From: Symsagittifera roscoffensis
Taxonomy: Eukaryota > Xenacoelomorpha > Acoela > Convolutidae
Reading direction: 5' to 3'
Assembly (NCBI RefSeq): GCF_963678635.1
Contig: NC_087066.1
Coordinates: 48,149,129 to 48,213,128 of the forward strand
Length of the DNA stretch: 64,000 nucleotides
Below, piece by piece: positions 21,740 through 32,158 of the stretch; positions within the stretch are counted from its first letter, which is position 1; each line of letters begins with the position of its first letter. The notes beneath the pieces were generated by a model that saw only the letters and a list, made by a program, of their open reading frames with translations, did not search any database and was not told where the DNA came from. The position numbers were made by a program, and so were the translations under genes.

Positions 21740-24274
21740 AAGTTGTTGTGCGGCTTCGTGCGCAAAGCCATTGCCATGAGATCTTCTTCCGCTGATGTCA
21801 TGTTTTTCCTGACTGTCCTTCCCTGCTCATTCTCTGCGTGATCCATCTGTCTGAACCAGAGATCGTCAGCCACCTGTTGTACTAACAGATGATCGTCATC
21901 TACCCCTGGTCTTAACTTCAGCAACCTGGCGAAGTTGGACAGCTCCAACCCCAGAACCTCATCTAACACCAACCGAGTTGTGCTACAATCTTTGAGTCCC
22001 TGTATGGCATTGGAAATATCAGCCCAAACGGCAGGAAGCTCAGATCGGGATGGGTAATAATTGTTAGCGTCTACCATTCTGTTCGGGCAGGAATTATTAC
22101 GTTGAACCGTCCATCCGCTATCGTTGTGACCATCGTGTACACAAACTGAAGGGGTTCTGGCAATGCGGCGTACCCTGGTGACAACACAAAGACCACCTTC
22201 ACTACATTTTGGGTGAAACGTTGTTTTGCTGCTGTTTCTACCTCAGCCATCGCCGAGAGCAATGTCATTATCGCCTCTCCTATGACCTCATTGCTCGGGA
22301 TCGACCCATCCGTCAGACGGGACAACAAACCCCTGCTTTGCAGATGATCATTCGAGCCTGCAACCACTATCACCTGCGGCTCCATGCTGACCACCCTTCG
22401 CACACTTATCATCATGCCTATTGACTGTCCCCAGTCCAATTTAGGCGCCGTCAAGAAAATCACGTCGGGCCAAAAGAGAGAACGGGGCGTATAGAGATAA
22501 TCCGAACTCGCCACTATCAGGTACTTGGCCGCTTTCATATCCAAGGGATGATAGGCGGCAAACAGGCCGTCACCGACTGGGGCCTTCAGTTCCCCGTATC
22601 TCCTGTCATCCCCATCCACCGTGGTCGCTCGGGGGTAGTCTCTTGAATACTCGCCAGGCGTCTGACCGGGTGGTTTAGCAAACTGCCTGTACATCTTGTG
22701 ATGCTTGTTGTTAGGCTTGTTATCTGTCTGAAACTTGCCCTTACGAGCAGGTGGCGTCAGTTCCCTGGCTCTCTGGCGGACGTCCGTAAGAAACCGGGTA
22801 TTCAGAGGTCCAAAGGTATTGTCCTGAGGCAATCCATTCAGGTCTGCATGCTGGAGCGTAGTCGTGGAGTTGAACTGCTCCTGCTCTGCTAGCAGCCAAT
22901 CCACGCCTGGTATTCGATATAGTCGCGACACTGTGGGTCCTTCTCCGCCGATCATTCTCATTGCGTCCTCCCGACACGTCAAGGTATTCATGTTCAACTT
23001 CGTTGACATGTCCGTCTTGTACTGTCCCCAATGACTAGGGTCCGGACGGTTCCAAAGCAGCACGCTGCTTGGTTCAACTCCTTCCACCGGCACGGCGCTT
23101 GTCGACGGTCCTGCTGCTGAAGCAGGGTTTGCCGTAGCGGGCGAGTCGTTCCTCCTAGACACCGTCTGGGAGTTATTTCTGTTCTGATCAACCGATCTCC
23201 CAAGTCGGCTTTCCAGCGGTTGTGCTCTGGGAGGAGGAGCAGTCCCTAGCCTCTCTCTTACGTTTGAGCTCGGAGTGATGGGTGCAGCTGTAGCCGTCTC
23301 CGTTGCCAGGGGCCCTAGGCGGTTGACAAGGGATTCGGGCACGCTTCCCCTTATTCTACCTCCTCCGGTCGAACTGGTCCAAGCCAGAGAACTGGTCGCC
23401 CTCGACTCCTGCTCCACTTCCCTCAACTGCGTCTGAAATACGTCATTGATCCAGTGTCTCCCTCGTTGAGTGTTGAAATGTATCCCATCTCTGGTGAGCG
23501 CGATGTGTTCAATCATGCGCAACATGTTCTCGAGATCCAGACGTCGCAGCTCGCCAGGGTTGTTTCTCACCTTTCGTTCCACCGGGTCACGTTGCCATTC
23601 ATAAAATCTGCCACTACGGTGCCCACCATCGGGTTCTGTGGTATCGTGCACAGCACCACAAGCCTGGGCCTATACTTCTCCTTTAGTTCGTTCAGGAGGC
23701 AGACCAATAGAGGCTCCCACTTGCTGTCCGGAGTCACTGGGGCTCTCGAGACGTCGCTGGTTCCCAGCATTATTACCAGCGTATCCAGGTAATCTTCGCT
23801 CTGTAACTCCATCATCTTGATGACCTGAGCCACTGAGGCTCCTCCAAAGGACAGAGCGGTAGTCTGACCATAGACGAAGATCTCATTCAGATCCCTCGCC
23901 AAACTGTCTCCTATGATCAAGTGGCGATTCCCTGGGGGAATTACCTGGTCGCTCGTAGCGGGGTTCCAGCTCATGTCATTCAGGCAGGCTCGAGGATGCT
24001 CCGCGGCCACTTGCGTGAACTGGTGACGTGCCATCCGATTCTTCCTAATGTCTACCACGCGAGACTTTTGAAAGGTTCCGCCATGCGCAGTCCCCGAGGA
24101 CGCTACTGTGCGGGGTGCTCGCTCCGAACTATTGGATGAATGATCTCGACGTTGGACGATCCTACCCAATGTCCGCCCAGTGGTTCGGTTAATCTCATCC
24201 ATTGTTGCTCTGGCCACTTGGTTGAATGATTCTTGGAACTGGGGAGCGAGATAGGTGTCAGAAGGGTCTGGCAT
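21688..24274 (-). pseudogene. Tandem SGNH/GDSL-hydrolase-like domains (accessory polyprotein)
   Basis: SGNH hydrolases are Ser-His-Asp esterases with four conserved blocks. In 24274-23567, HLIIGDSLARDL is block I (GDS), FGGASVAQV fits block II, and VIMLGTSDVSRAP block III (GTSD in place of GxND). After a one-base frame change near 23570, TRDGIHFN supplies block V (DxxH), so the Ser, Asp and His signature residues are all present, in two frames. A low-complexity, Pro/Ser/Arg-rich linker follows (about 23350-23000). A second SGNH-like domain begins near 22570: VASSDYLY stands where GDSL should be, VIVVAGSNDHLQ is a good block III, and after another one-base shift at 22071-22077 DANNYYPSRSEL stands at block V without the His, so this copy is probably non-catalytic. 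Esterases of this fold occur in CR1-type LINE ORF1 proteins and in some giant Penelope-like elements; in LTR elements they are unusual. Confidence 0.75.
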
Positions 24275-24319
24275 CGTGTTCCTCTGACTGGGAGCAGACT
24301 GTTGTGTTTGCTGAGGAGC

Positions 24320-25081
24320 CTAGGTCACTCTCGATATACACAGCTCCTGTACTCTTGTCTTGGGGCGTGTGTCCCTGGATCCCTCCGAGGACTCCATCGT
24401 CGCCAGAACCTCCTGTGACACTTGGCTCACCTTTGCCATATACAGCTCCTTCAGGTGCTTTATTTCGTCCTCCTTGTAGGCCACCTGCAGATCCTCGTAC
24501 TTCTTTTTCCATTCGTCTCTTTCTCGAGCTATCGCCCTATACTGCTGGAGTTTGGCACACAGCTCGCTTTGATCTTTCTCTTTCTTCTCCAACGTCTCAA
24601 TCATCTCCGACGTCTGGATCTCTATTTCGCTCGCCCTCACTCTCTTCGGAGGAGGAGCGGATGTTGGAGAGTCGACTGAATGTGACGGGCCTGGCCCATC
24701 ACGTTGTCTTTTCGCTCCAATGAGCGGCTGCGCAGGTTGGATCGGCAAGGGCATCTCACCTAGCCGGTGGTCCCTCTGTTTACCTACTCCTGGCTCATGA
24801 GCCAGGTCGTGGCCAGACATTTCTCCACGCCGCCATCCCATCAGTCGGTTTCGACCTCTATCGGCGGTCCCGGACTCACCGAAGGCCAACATCAACACCA
24901 CTTCTGTGGGGCAATTCCCTCGATCCTCTCGTCCTAACGCATTGAGGAGCGCGACCACAAACATCGCCAGTCCCGGGTCTTCTCGTGTAAAGTCACAATC
25001 GATCAGCCGCTGATAGATCTCGTCTAGAGTCGCTCGTAGACTCGCTGAGAGGAATTTCATTAGTTCATTCGTGTCACCCAT
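24320..25081 (-). CDS. Accessory ORF with coiled coil and basic segment, 253 codons
   Basis: First ATG after the AT-rich spacer gives MGDTNELMKFLSASLRATLD. Residues 1-70 are helical. The middle is Pro/Arg/Gly-rich with PPPKRVRASE, a likely nuclear localisation signal (about residue 145). Residues ~150-225 form a charged coiled coil (ETLEKKEKDQSELCAKLQQY, then a KYEDLQ segment). It ends at TAG 24320. The 45 bases after the stop remain open and Gln-rich in the same frame up to the SGNH ORF's ATG at 24274, so the stop may be a lesion and this may be the N-terminus of the whole accessory polyprotein (17211-25081, about 2,600 codons). No family recognised; it might play a Gag-like or nucleic-acid-binding role, but that is a guess. 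Confidence 0.6.
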   Translation of the reverse strand: MGDTNELMKFLSASLRATLDEIYQRLIDCDFTREDPGLAMFVVALLNALGREDRGNCPTEVVLMLAFGESGTADRGRNRLMGWRRGEMSGHDLAHEPGVGKQRDHRLGEMPLPIQPAQPLIGAKRQRDGPGPSHSVDSPTSAPPPKRVRASEIEIQTSEMIETLEKKEKDQSELCAKLQQYRAIARERDEWKKKYEDLQVAYKEDEIKHLKELYMAKVSQVSQEVLATMESSEGSRDTRPKTRVQELCISRVT

Positions 25082-25094
25082 TTCTTATCGTCAT
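25074..25094 (-). promoter_or_regulatory. Upstream ORF overlapping the accessory start codon
   Basis: A 6-codon ORF (ATG at 25092-25094) ends in a TGA at 25074-25076, just inside the accessory ORF that starts at 25081. Such overlap could tune initiation or allow reinitiation. Confidence 0.35.
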
Positions 25095-25548
25095 GATTCT
25101 TGTTGTCGTGTAGTTTCTTCCGGATCGTTTGATTCAATGAAATCAATAAACAGTTTCTGATCAATCAAGATCTAAAAAAACAAGTCGCGACTTAATATCA
25201 TCATTTTTGGATAAAACATCGTTCAAATCTTTAAAACTCTTCATTGAAATTCTCTTCTCAATTAAGATTTAAAAATTTAGCACCAAAGTGGATCGTCCAC
25301 CTGTATCTTTGTCAAGGTAGCACAAATGAGCGCTGTCTTCTTGACTACCTGGAGTATTCTAGGTCTTTTATGACACAAAACATAAAACATATCATAACAA
25401 TAACCTAACACATAAACATCACACACCTACACTATCACATACGAACTTAATCCCTAATATTGTACCTAAACTTAATCCTAATTTAAAACTTGACCCTAAT
25501 TCCTATCCAGTGAACTTAAAAAAAACCACTTATCGCCGAATGCAATTC
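25082..25548 (-). promoter_or_regulatory. AT-rich spacer with a splice acceptor before the accessory block
   Basis: Non-coding in all frames and much more AT-rich than the flanking coding blocks. On the minus strand 'gcgacttgtttttttag' ends with AG at 25172-25173, a strong 3' splice site, 90 bp before the accessory ATG at 25081. Retroviral-type elements express 3' genes from a spliced subgenomic RNA; this layout fits that scheme. A matching donor in the 5' leader was not identified with confidence. Confidence 0.5.
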
Positions 25549-26178
25549 CTAGCATATGCTCAGATAGTATTTTTTATGTAAGTAAACCTCTATGTCAGTT
25601 TCTGAAAATATCACATGTACAAGGGCGTACAACTCTCTCGGATGTAGCTTTCCCCTATTAGGATCATATACTGGTAACGAGAGAGAGGTCACTCCTCTCT
25701 CAACCAGAAAATCCCTAAGTCGAGTCAAGGCCAATACCAAGCTCTCTGGATCTACATGTTGCTTATCAGTGGCCTTAGTAACCAGGAAACACAAAGATTT
25801 CCCTGGTATCTGTGATGCAACAGGGGGCAGCGCTATCATCCCTCCCACACCAGGCCTCTGTTTCCATAAAAAGTTGATGTTCTTATACTCTCTTTTGAAA
25901 TCAGCCGCTAGTGCTGTTTTGAAGCTTACGTCCGCGGTTATCGCTATAGCGCATGTGCGTTCCGTGAGTATGAAATTGCTGTCCGTTATGACGATATTGT
26001 TTGAATAATGGTCCGGTAGGTCAAAATACGATTCAAAAATTCGTCCAAAAGGTGGTTTTTTACCATTCTCGCCCTCTGTCTCTAGTTCTCCGGTTTCTCT
26101 TGCCGATTTCAATTTTTTTATTATCAGATTTTTGGTTTGGGTGAGTCCTACCCCCATTCCCCGGACAAAAATATCCAT
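25549..26178 (-). CDS. Macro-domain-like segment at the end of Pol
   Basis: Macro domains bind or hydrolyse ADP-ribose adducts. The 209-codon open frame shows the fold's order: CAIAITADVSFKTALAADFK at the first strand and helix, PGVGGMIALPP, CFLVTKATDKQH, then SLVLALTRLRDFLVERGVTS with SLSLPVYDPNRGKLHPRELY and a final VHVIFSETDIEVYL strand. This order and several positions resemble the TARG1/OARD1-type macro domain. However, the glycine-rich binding loops (MGAGIA and GCGLD in that family) are replaced (KTALAA, DPNRGKL), so it is divergent and may not hydrolyse ADP-ribose. The region 26371-26179 between integrase and this ORF is in the same frame and free of stops except TGA at 26371 and TAG at 26182. 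The ancestral protein therefore probably fused Pol to the macro domain. Confidence in the fold is moderate. Confidence 0.65.
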   Translation of the reverse strand: MDIFVRGMGVGLTQTKNLIIKKLKSARETGELETEGENGKKPPFGRIFESYFDLPDHYSNNIVITDSNFILTERTCAIAITADVSFKTALAADFKREYKNINFLWKQRPGVGGMIALPPVASQIPGKSLCFLVTKATDKQHVDPESLVLALTRLRDFLVERGVTSLSLPVYDPNRGKLHPRELYALVHVIFSETDIEVYLHKKYYLSIC

Positions 26179-26370
26179 ATCCTAGGAGATCGAGGTTGGA
26201 TTGTGGAACACGTAGAGGACCATCTGGGGCGACCCAGTTGGACTCGGTATTGTCATGGTCTCTTTTGGATCTGTCGGCAGATCATGGAGCCATTCGAGCA
26301 CCCGCAAGTTCGTTAGTTCTTGCTCATGAGTCTGTTCCGCTTCTGGTTCGAACTCCACTTCCGGTTCTGA

Positions 26371-27816
26371 TCAATCGTCGATCCAATCCTGATCCATGTC
26401 ATTAACCAAGTCGATTTCTTCTAGCACCGCCACTTCGTCCATTCCTACCAGCGAGTCCATCATATCACTTACAACTATCCTGTCTACGACGAAACCCTCG
26501 CCGTACGGATTGTATTTCTTCTTGTTTTTTCCTCTCTTGCTCTGGCGTGTTTTCATGGTGAGAGGAAAGTCAGGCTGTATTGCTTTGTCAATTTCGATTT
26601 GTTCCGGGCAGTCCCAGTCTTCCTCGGCATAAGGTAGAGTTTCATCGTCCACCTCTACTCGCTCGGTCAACTCCAGATCCAGTGGTAGGTCGCAATCGTC
26701 CACCACCTCATTCCCGTCATTTTTGTCGCGAGTACCCCTTTCATTCACCTCACAAGCAGGATCCACTATCAAATAGTCTCCCTCTTGCATGTCCGCTGGG
26801 ATGCACCAGTCCTCTGACGAGGCATTGTGTGGTTTGATATTTTCGTAATGAGCTGCTCTTCCAGTGCTCAATCGATAATAAAGACCTCCTTGGTGCACCT
26901 CTGTTATCTGAAATGGACCACGCCATTTCTTTAATAATTTCTTGGTTCCTTTTGGTGGAACCACTTCCTGGAACACCCAGACGTAGTCGCCAACTGAGTA
27001 GGCTTTTGCATCGGCTGTCCTTTTATCAAACCTCCTTTTTTGTCTAATTTGCGCCTGTTGCGTGTTCCTCCTGCATAAGTCATTGAGGTCCTGCTGTCTT
27101 CTAATGACCGACCGCACGTGCGTTTGCGGTGCTGTTCTCTTCCCTTCATATTCAGGGTACAAAAACGTCAACGGAAGCGCTTTTTTGTGACCCGTTAGCA
27201 TCATGTGCGGACTTATTCCCGTGGTGGAATGCTCCGTGCTGTTGTAAGCACCCATCACTTGCGGCAAGTGCTTGTCCCAGTCAGCCATGTAGCTTGAGCA
27301 ATAGACTCTCAGCATGGATACCAGTGTGCGATTTTGCCTCTCGACTAGGCCTTACGTTTGCGGGTGATAAGTGGTCGAGTGGGCCTGCGCTACCTGCGAC
27401 CTTTTCATTAATTCCTTCGTGAGATCACCCACGAATGCTTTGCCATTGTCCGAGTGGAATGTGATGGGGCAGCCATGCCTCACTATCCCCACATTTATCA
27501 AATGATCGCATGTTTCTTCCGCCGATGCTGTCATGCAGGGTGCTGCCTCCGCATATTTCGTAAAATGGTCGATCATTACCAGCACCTGATTATAGCCCGT
27601 TGCTGTCATGCAGATCTTCTGATGATCAATTTGCACCACTTCGTTGAATCCCGACGACTCTATTGACTGTAGGGGGAACCTTAGTTTCCTGAGATCCTTC
27701 GCCTGTTGACATGACAGGCATGCGGCGATCCACTTCTCACAAGCCTTCTTCAATCCCGGCCTTTCGAATCGTTTCTGTATCCTGTTGTACACTTTGTCCA
27801 CGCCTTGATGGCCCAT
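26371..27816 (-). pseudogene. Integrase of the giant LTR element
   Basis: Integrase inserts cDNA into the host genome. The Zn-binding HHCC motif starts just before TAG 27817 (HD-stop-MGHQG) and ends at CLSC. The DDE core shows QIDHQ, then FHSDNG, then VERQN (third acidic residue). An in-frame TAA at 27352 sits between HPQT and GLVERQ, two to three codons before the catalytic Glu. The C-terminal part has KKWRGPFQITEVHQGGLYYR, a GPY/F-type module found in many Ty3/gypsy integrases. An acidic tail follows and ends at TGA 26371, but the frame stays open beyond into the macro segment. Confidence 0.93.
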
Positions 27817-30800
27817 CTAATCATGTGAACGAAAGAGCAATTCGGTCTGATACAACTGTGGTAATACTATCGAATTGTATTTATAAAGGACCTTGTCCTC
27901 CTCTTTACGTTTACAGGCTACGATTCCGTCCTTGTTCAGATACAACAAGTCTTTTCTCTTCAGGTAGAATTGCTTCAAGATCTTGTAGCTGTCTTCTTCC
28001 AAATCTCCCTTGTCAGGTGCTCCATTCTCGATCCATCTCTTCGGACTGCTCGTCATTCTATCATTTCGTTGAGCCCTTAGGAGATCCGACAGCCTGTACC
28101 TGGCTTTCAAATACGTCTTTACCACGTTCTTTTGCCCACTCATTATTTCCGGAGCATGAGCATCGTCCATCAACTTAACACACCATATCTTCTTCAAGGG
28201 TGTTGTTTCCTGAACGGATGGCTCCAGATTAGTGCGGACGACTGTACCGTGTGTTAGTAATCTTGTGGGGCGTTTCGAAACTGCTATCAGCTCGAGCTCA
28301 TCCGCGGCATTGTCTACCACAGTGCCCTCTTCATCTGAGGTGTACCTGTCCCAGTCTGGATCCTGATGCATTTCTCGGTCCAGTCCGCGCTGCTTCCAGT
28401 CTACCAACAAGGAGTGGATCGCGATCTCCGATATATCGGAATTGGAAGTTGTTTCAGATGTGTTGTCCCCGGACTGGGGCCTCGAGTCATCACTTGAGCC
28501 GATTGATTCCTCAACATCATATTCCAAGTTGTCTGAGATATTTCTCGACTCCCCGGACAAAACTCTGTCCCTCGGTTGCCTCGAATCCGACTCCCCAGAC
28601 AACATTCTATCCCTCAGTTGTCTAAACAACCTCTCCCCGGACAAGTCGTCCTGTACGGGGTCAAAGGTGCCAGACTTCTCGGACAAGTCGTCTTTGACGG
28701 GCCCGAAGGTATCATACTCCCCGGACATTGTCTCGTCCCCGGACGAACAATCTGAGCTTGGCTCGTATTCTTCTCTTGCATCCGTGAAATGCACTTTCCT
28801 CGTGAAGCTAGATCTCGACTTGACCCTGACTTCTTCAGTGGCTTGGATCTGATTCAGTGTCCCATGTTCAGTGAACGAAGTTCTCAAAAAGACCTCCTCC
28901 GGCATTGAACTCACCAGCTGGTTGACTATCGACCTGCAATCCCGTTCAACACCTCGGCTGCGAATGGACACTGGCCTCTTCTCTGTTTTCTCAGTGACAG
29001 TCAACCGCTGCATGGTCTCCATCGACTCGCGATCATGCCTATCCACTTCCCTGTCCAACAAGTCACGGAGCTTCCCCATGACGTCCGGCGCCACGTTCAC
29101 CGTCCTGTTCAATAGAGCTATGCTGTTTATACCCAGCCTGGTAAGTTCTTGCTGTACCAATTTGGATCGAACTAGCAGATCCAGCGGAACGGGCTCGCCC
29201 CTGGCTAAAACCTTTATCTCCGCGGCCGTCTCCACTGGAAGGTCAGGGTGTCCGGGTATAGGATGCCCTGACTTGTCTAACCACCTAGTAAGTGGCAGTT
29301 TGTCGTAGGTTTCCTTGTCCAGAAATGAAAACCCGTCTTTGATTTCCGATTGGTTAGCCTGCTTCTCCTCGAGGCGTTCATAAAATTCTGTCTTTTTATT
29401 GAGGCTATATGCGTTCTGGTGCTTGTCACGGGTACGGTGCTCTATGATCATGTGGTATCCGTCTAGGCGCACGATCCAACGACCAATATAACTTTGGTCC
29501 ATCGAATAGGTTTTCAGCCAGGCAAGGGCACGATTATCCACACGTAACTTGAAGGGAGCAATCCCCAAGTAGGCCCTGTATTTTTCCACGAAAGTGATCA
29601 CCCTGAACTTCTCCACTTTTGGTGCGCCGTACTTCATCTCAGTATCGCTCAGGACCTTACTTTCGTAGGCTATCGGACGGAGAACCGTTCTCCCGTTCCA
29701 CTCTTGCTCCTGGTGAAGAATGCCTGATATCGCAACTACCGAGGCATCCGTGTCTAACACGAACATCCCCTTCTACGTTGGCATGCCGAGGACCGGTGCC
29801 TCGCAAAGTTCACTTTTAATGTTTTCAAATGAAACTTGTGCCTCATCAGTCCAAGTGATTTTTTTGCCTTTTTTTCTCATCAACAGTTGCATGGGGTATA
29901 TCTTGTCGGCGTATCCCTTGACGAACTTCCGATAATAGTTAGCAAACCCCAAAAAGCTCATCAGTTGTGTATCTGTCTTGGATGCCTTCCAGGTCAAAAC
30001 CGCTTCGACCGCTTCGGGATCTGGTCTCACTCCATGCTTATCCACCAGGCGGCCTAGATACTTTATGGAGTCTCTGAGGATTTCACACTAAGAGGGTTTA
30101 CATTTCAGGTCCGCCTTTTTCATGCAAGTAAACACCTCAACCAACCTCTCTATGTGGTCCTCTAAGGTTGGTGTTGCAATCACGACATCATCGACATAAC
30201 ACATGATGAGATTCCCGTATTTCTTAGTCACGCTCGTGAGTGCCTGGGCCATCAGTCGCTGGAATGTGGCCGTCGCGTTGCACAATCCGAACGGCATCCT
30301 CTTCCACTGGAACAATCCCAGCTCGCACGCGAAGCCTGTTTTTTCACGATCTTGCTTTCGGAGTGGCACTTGCCAGAACGCAGAGCCCAAATCTAACGTC
30401 GTGAAGAACTTCGCGTCTCCCAGCTTGGATAGGCTCCAATCGATGCGGGGAATCGGGTATGCGTCCTTTATAGTCACTGCGTTCAGATAACGGAGATCAC
30501 AACAAAACCTGAGTTGCCCCCTTTCTTTTTCGCCATGACCACGCCACAAGCCCACGGGGACTTCGACGGCTCGATCATGTCATACTCCATTAACATCTCG
30601 ATTTCCTTCCTGCACGCCTCTGAATTCTGAGGGGTCATTCTTCTCGCCCCTTCCCTATGAGGTACCGAGCTCTCTTCTATCTCAATCTCGTGTTCTACAA
30701 AATTACAGCAACCTATGTCGGCTTTATGTTTCGAAAAAGCATCTGCGTTCCGACTTAGCACCTCCCTGAGCAAATCTAGTTCCTTGTCTGATATTTTACC

Positions 30801-30911
30801 CATCTCAGGTAGGACCGGTTTATTCGCTGCTAACTCTGTTTCTGTCGGCCTCTCGGGAAAGTTGAAACAACTAGACAACCCATCATTTGTTTCCGACTTC
30901 ATTGAAAACAA
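27817..30911 (-). pseudogene. Reverse transcriptase and RNase H of the giant LTR element
   Basis: RT copies element RNA into DNA. Fingers and palm motifs are clear: LRFCCDLRYLNAVTIKDAYP, FTTLDLGSAFWQVPL, RMPFGLCNATATFQRLM, and the active site CYVDDVVIA (about 30185). The thumb has SIKYLGRLVDKHG. RNase H has FVLDTDASVVAISGILHQE and the later VDNRALAWLKTY. Lesions: a one-base frame shift near 30515 splits fingers from palm; TAG at 30088 stands where Lys normally precedes CE(F/I)L; TAG at 29773 falls just before RNase H. After RNase H a ~350-residue segment unusually rich in Ser/Asp/Glu, with repeated 'LSGE' and 'DDLSGE' motifs (28560-28740), separates it from integrase. Confidence 0.95.
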
Positions 30912-30926
30912 TTTCCTAGAAGATTT

Positions 30927-32157
30927 CTATTCATTTACTCTCTTCAATATACATTCTTGGTTCGCATGCAAGGGACATTTAGTTACATCAAACCTTTTCA
31001 AGTTCTCCACACTCTGAAAGTCTGTGTTCAGAGGCAAAGCATAGCCAAGTTTCTTTCCCCTCTGTATTGTCACTGTTGTTGCTTCTGTGTTCAACAACAC
31101 ACTCACACACAGTCCGCTCTGAGTGAGTGAGAAGCTTCTTCCTAAAATAGCCGAGCTTTTACTGTTTGGATTTGGTACCAGACACACCTGTCTGTCATTG
31201 CTGAGTTCATTCAAGTTCCTCATCCTAAACGTCGCTATTACGGCTGGGTTTGGTTTCAATCTAACTTTTCGATCCAGAAAAATTGGCACCTTGGCCTGGT
31301 TAATTAAGATCTTATTAAGGGGTTTCTTTTCATACTTTCTCTCAGGATCCTTGATCCTAATCAACCCGTCATTGAGATCGATCGTGACATCAAAGTTGCG
31401 TACGAAGTCCCTTCCTAAGATGAACTGATCGGATTCGTCCAAATTCTCCACTACTAGGAAGCTCATCCAAAGATGTCTTCCTCCGAGCTGCAGTCAAATA
31501 GATCGCTCCCTGATTGGCAGCTGCCAACCTGATGTTTGTCGGTATGAGATCCGACCTCTCGAAACCCATGTCGGTCCAAGTTTTGACTGGCATGACACTA
31601 ACCACTGCTCCCGTGTCTAGCAGTCCCTTTACTGAAAGTTGTCTGCCTTGCACGTCCAGCACGTATGCGGCCAGATCCGCCTCGCAACCTATGTGCACCG
31701 CATCTTGTTCGAGCATGGCGTTGTGTCCGATTCGTCTAACCTTCAGCTCCTCTTGACCAATGTATATCCGGCCAATCTGATCGTTCGCATCAGTTACGTG
31801 AGCTTTTGTGTAGATATTGACGCCATCCACATTCATTAGAACCGGGTATGGGCCATGGACTTCGATGTAATGTCCATCCACTTTCATCAGCCTCGGACCT
31901 CCTGTTGTGAGCAGCGCTCGCACTGCCCTGGAGTCCAGTTTGGGATCTTTCTCCTTCAGGTAGTCTGCATAAATGTCCAGGTGGACTAGTGTAATCTCGG
32001 ATGGTTCACTCAAGTTCTTGACCACCTGGTGCCCTGCGACTGAGATAATGGACATTATCTTCGTCCCCTCCTTCGTCATGCCGAAAGTTCTACCAGATAT
32101 AACGTTCAGTTTTAGTCCCTGCTTCCTGGGTTCCTCTTTGTCTTCTTTTTCCGTCGT
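30927..32157 (-). pseudogene. Aspartic protease region of the giant LTR element
   Basis: A retropepsin-type protease processes the polyproteins. VKGLLDTGAVVSVMP holds the catalytic D-T-G (about 31620), and FILGRDFVRNFDVTID supplies the later ILGR motif (about 31410). The two motifs are in different frames, joined by a shift near 31490. The coding sense continues upstream to about 32157 without an ATG, consistent with fusion to gag, and downstream to TAG 30927, beyond which the same frame stays open into RT. Confidence 0.9.
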
Positions 32158-32158
32158 T

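Noticed and set aside
28251-28852. Plus-strand open frames of 124-136 codons within the giant element
   Set aside because: They are antisense shadows of the minus-strand Pol spacer, which is Ser/Asp/Glu-rich.
30500-30530. Programmed -1 frameshift in RT
   Set aside because: The shift falls inside the RT fingers and there is no proper slippery heptamer in phase; a one-base deletion in the A/G-rich run is more likely.
24320-30929. TAG recoding or readthrough in the giant element
   Set aside because: Six TAGs fall in otherwise open frames, but frameshifts and TAA/TGA stops are also present and host genes (tektin, TSP1/PLAT) end in TAG, so decay is simpler.
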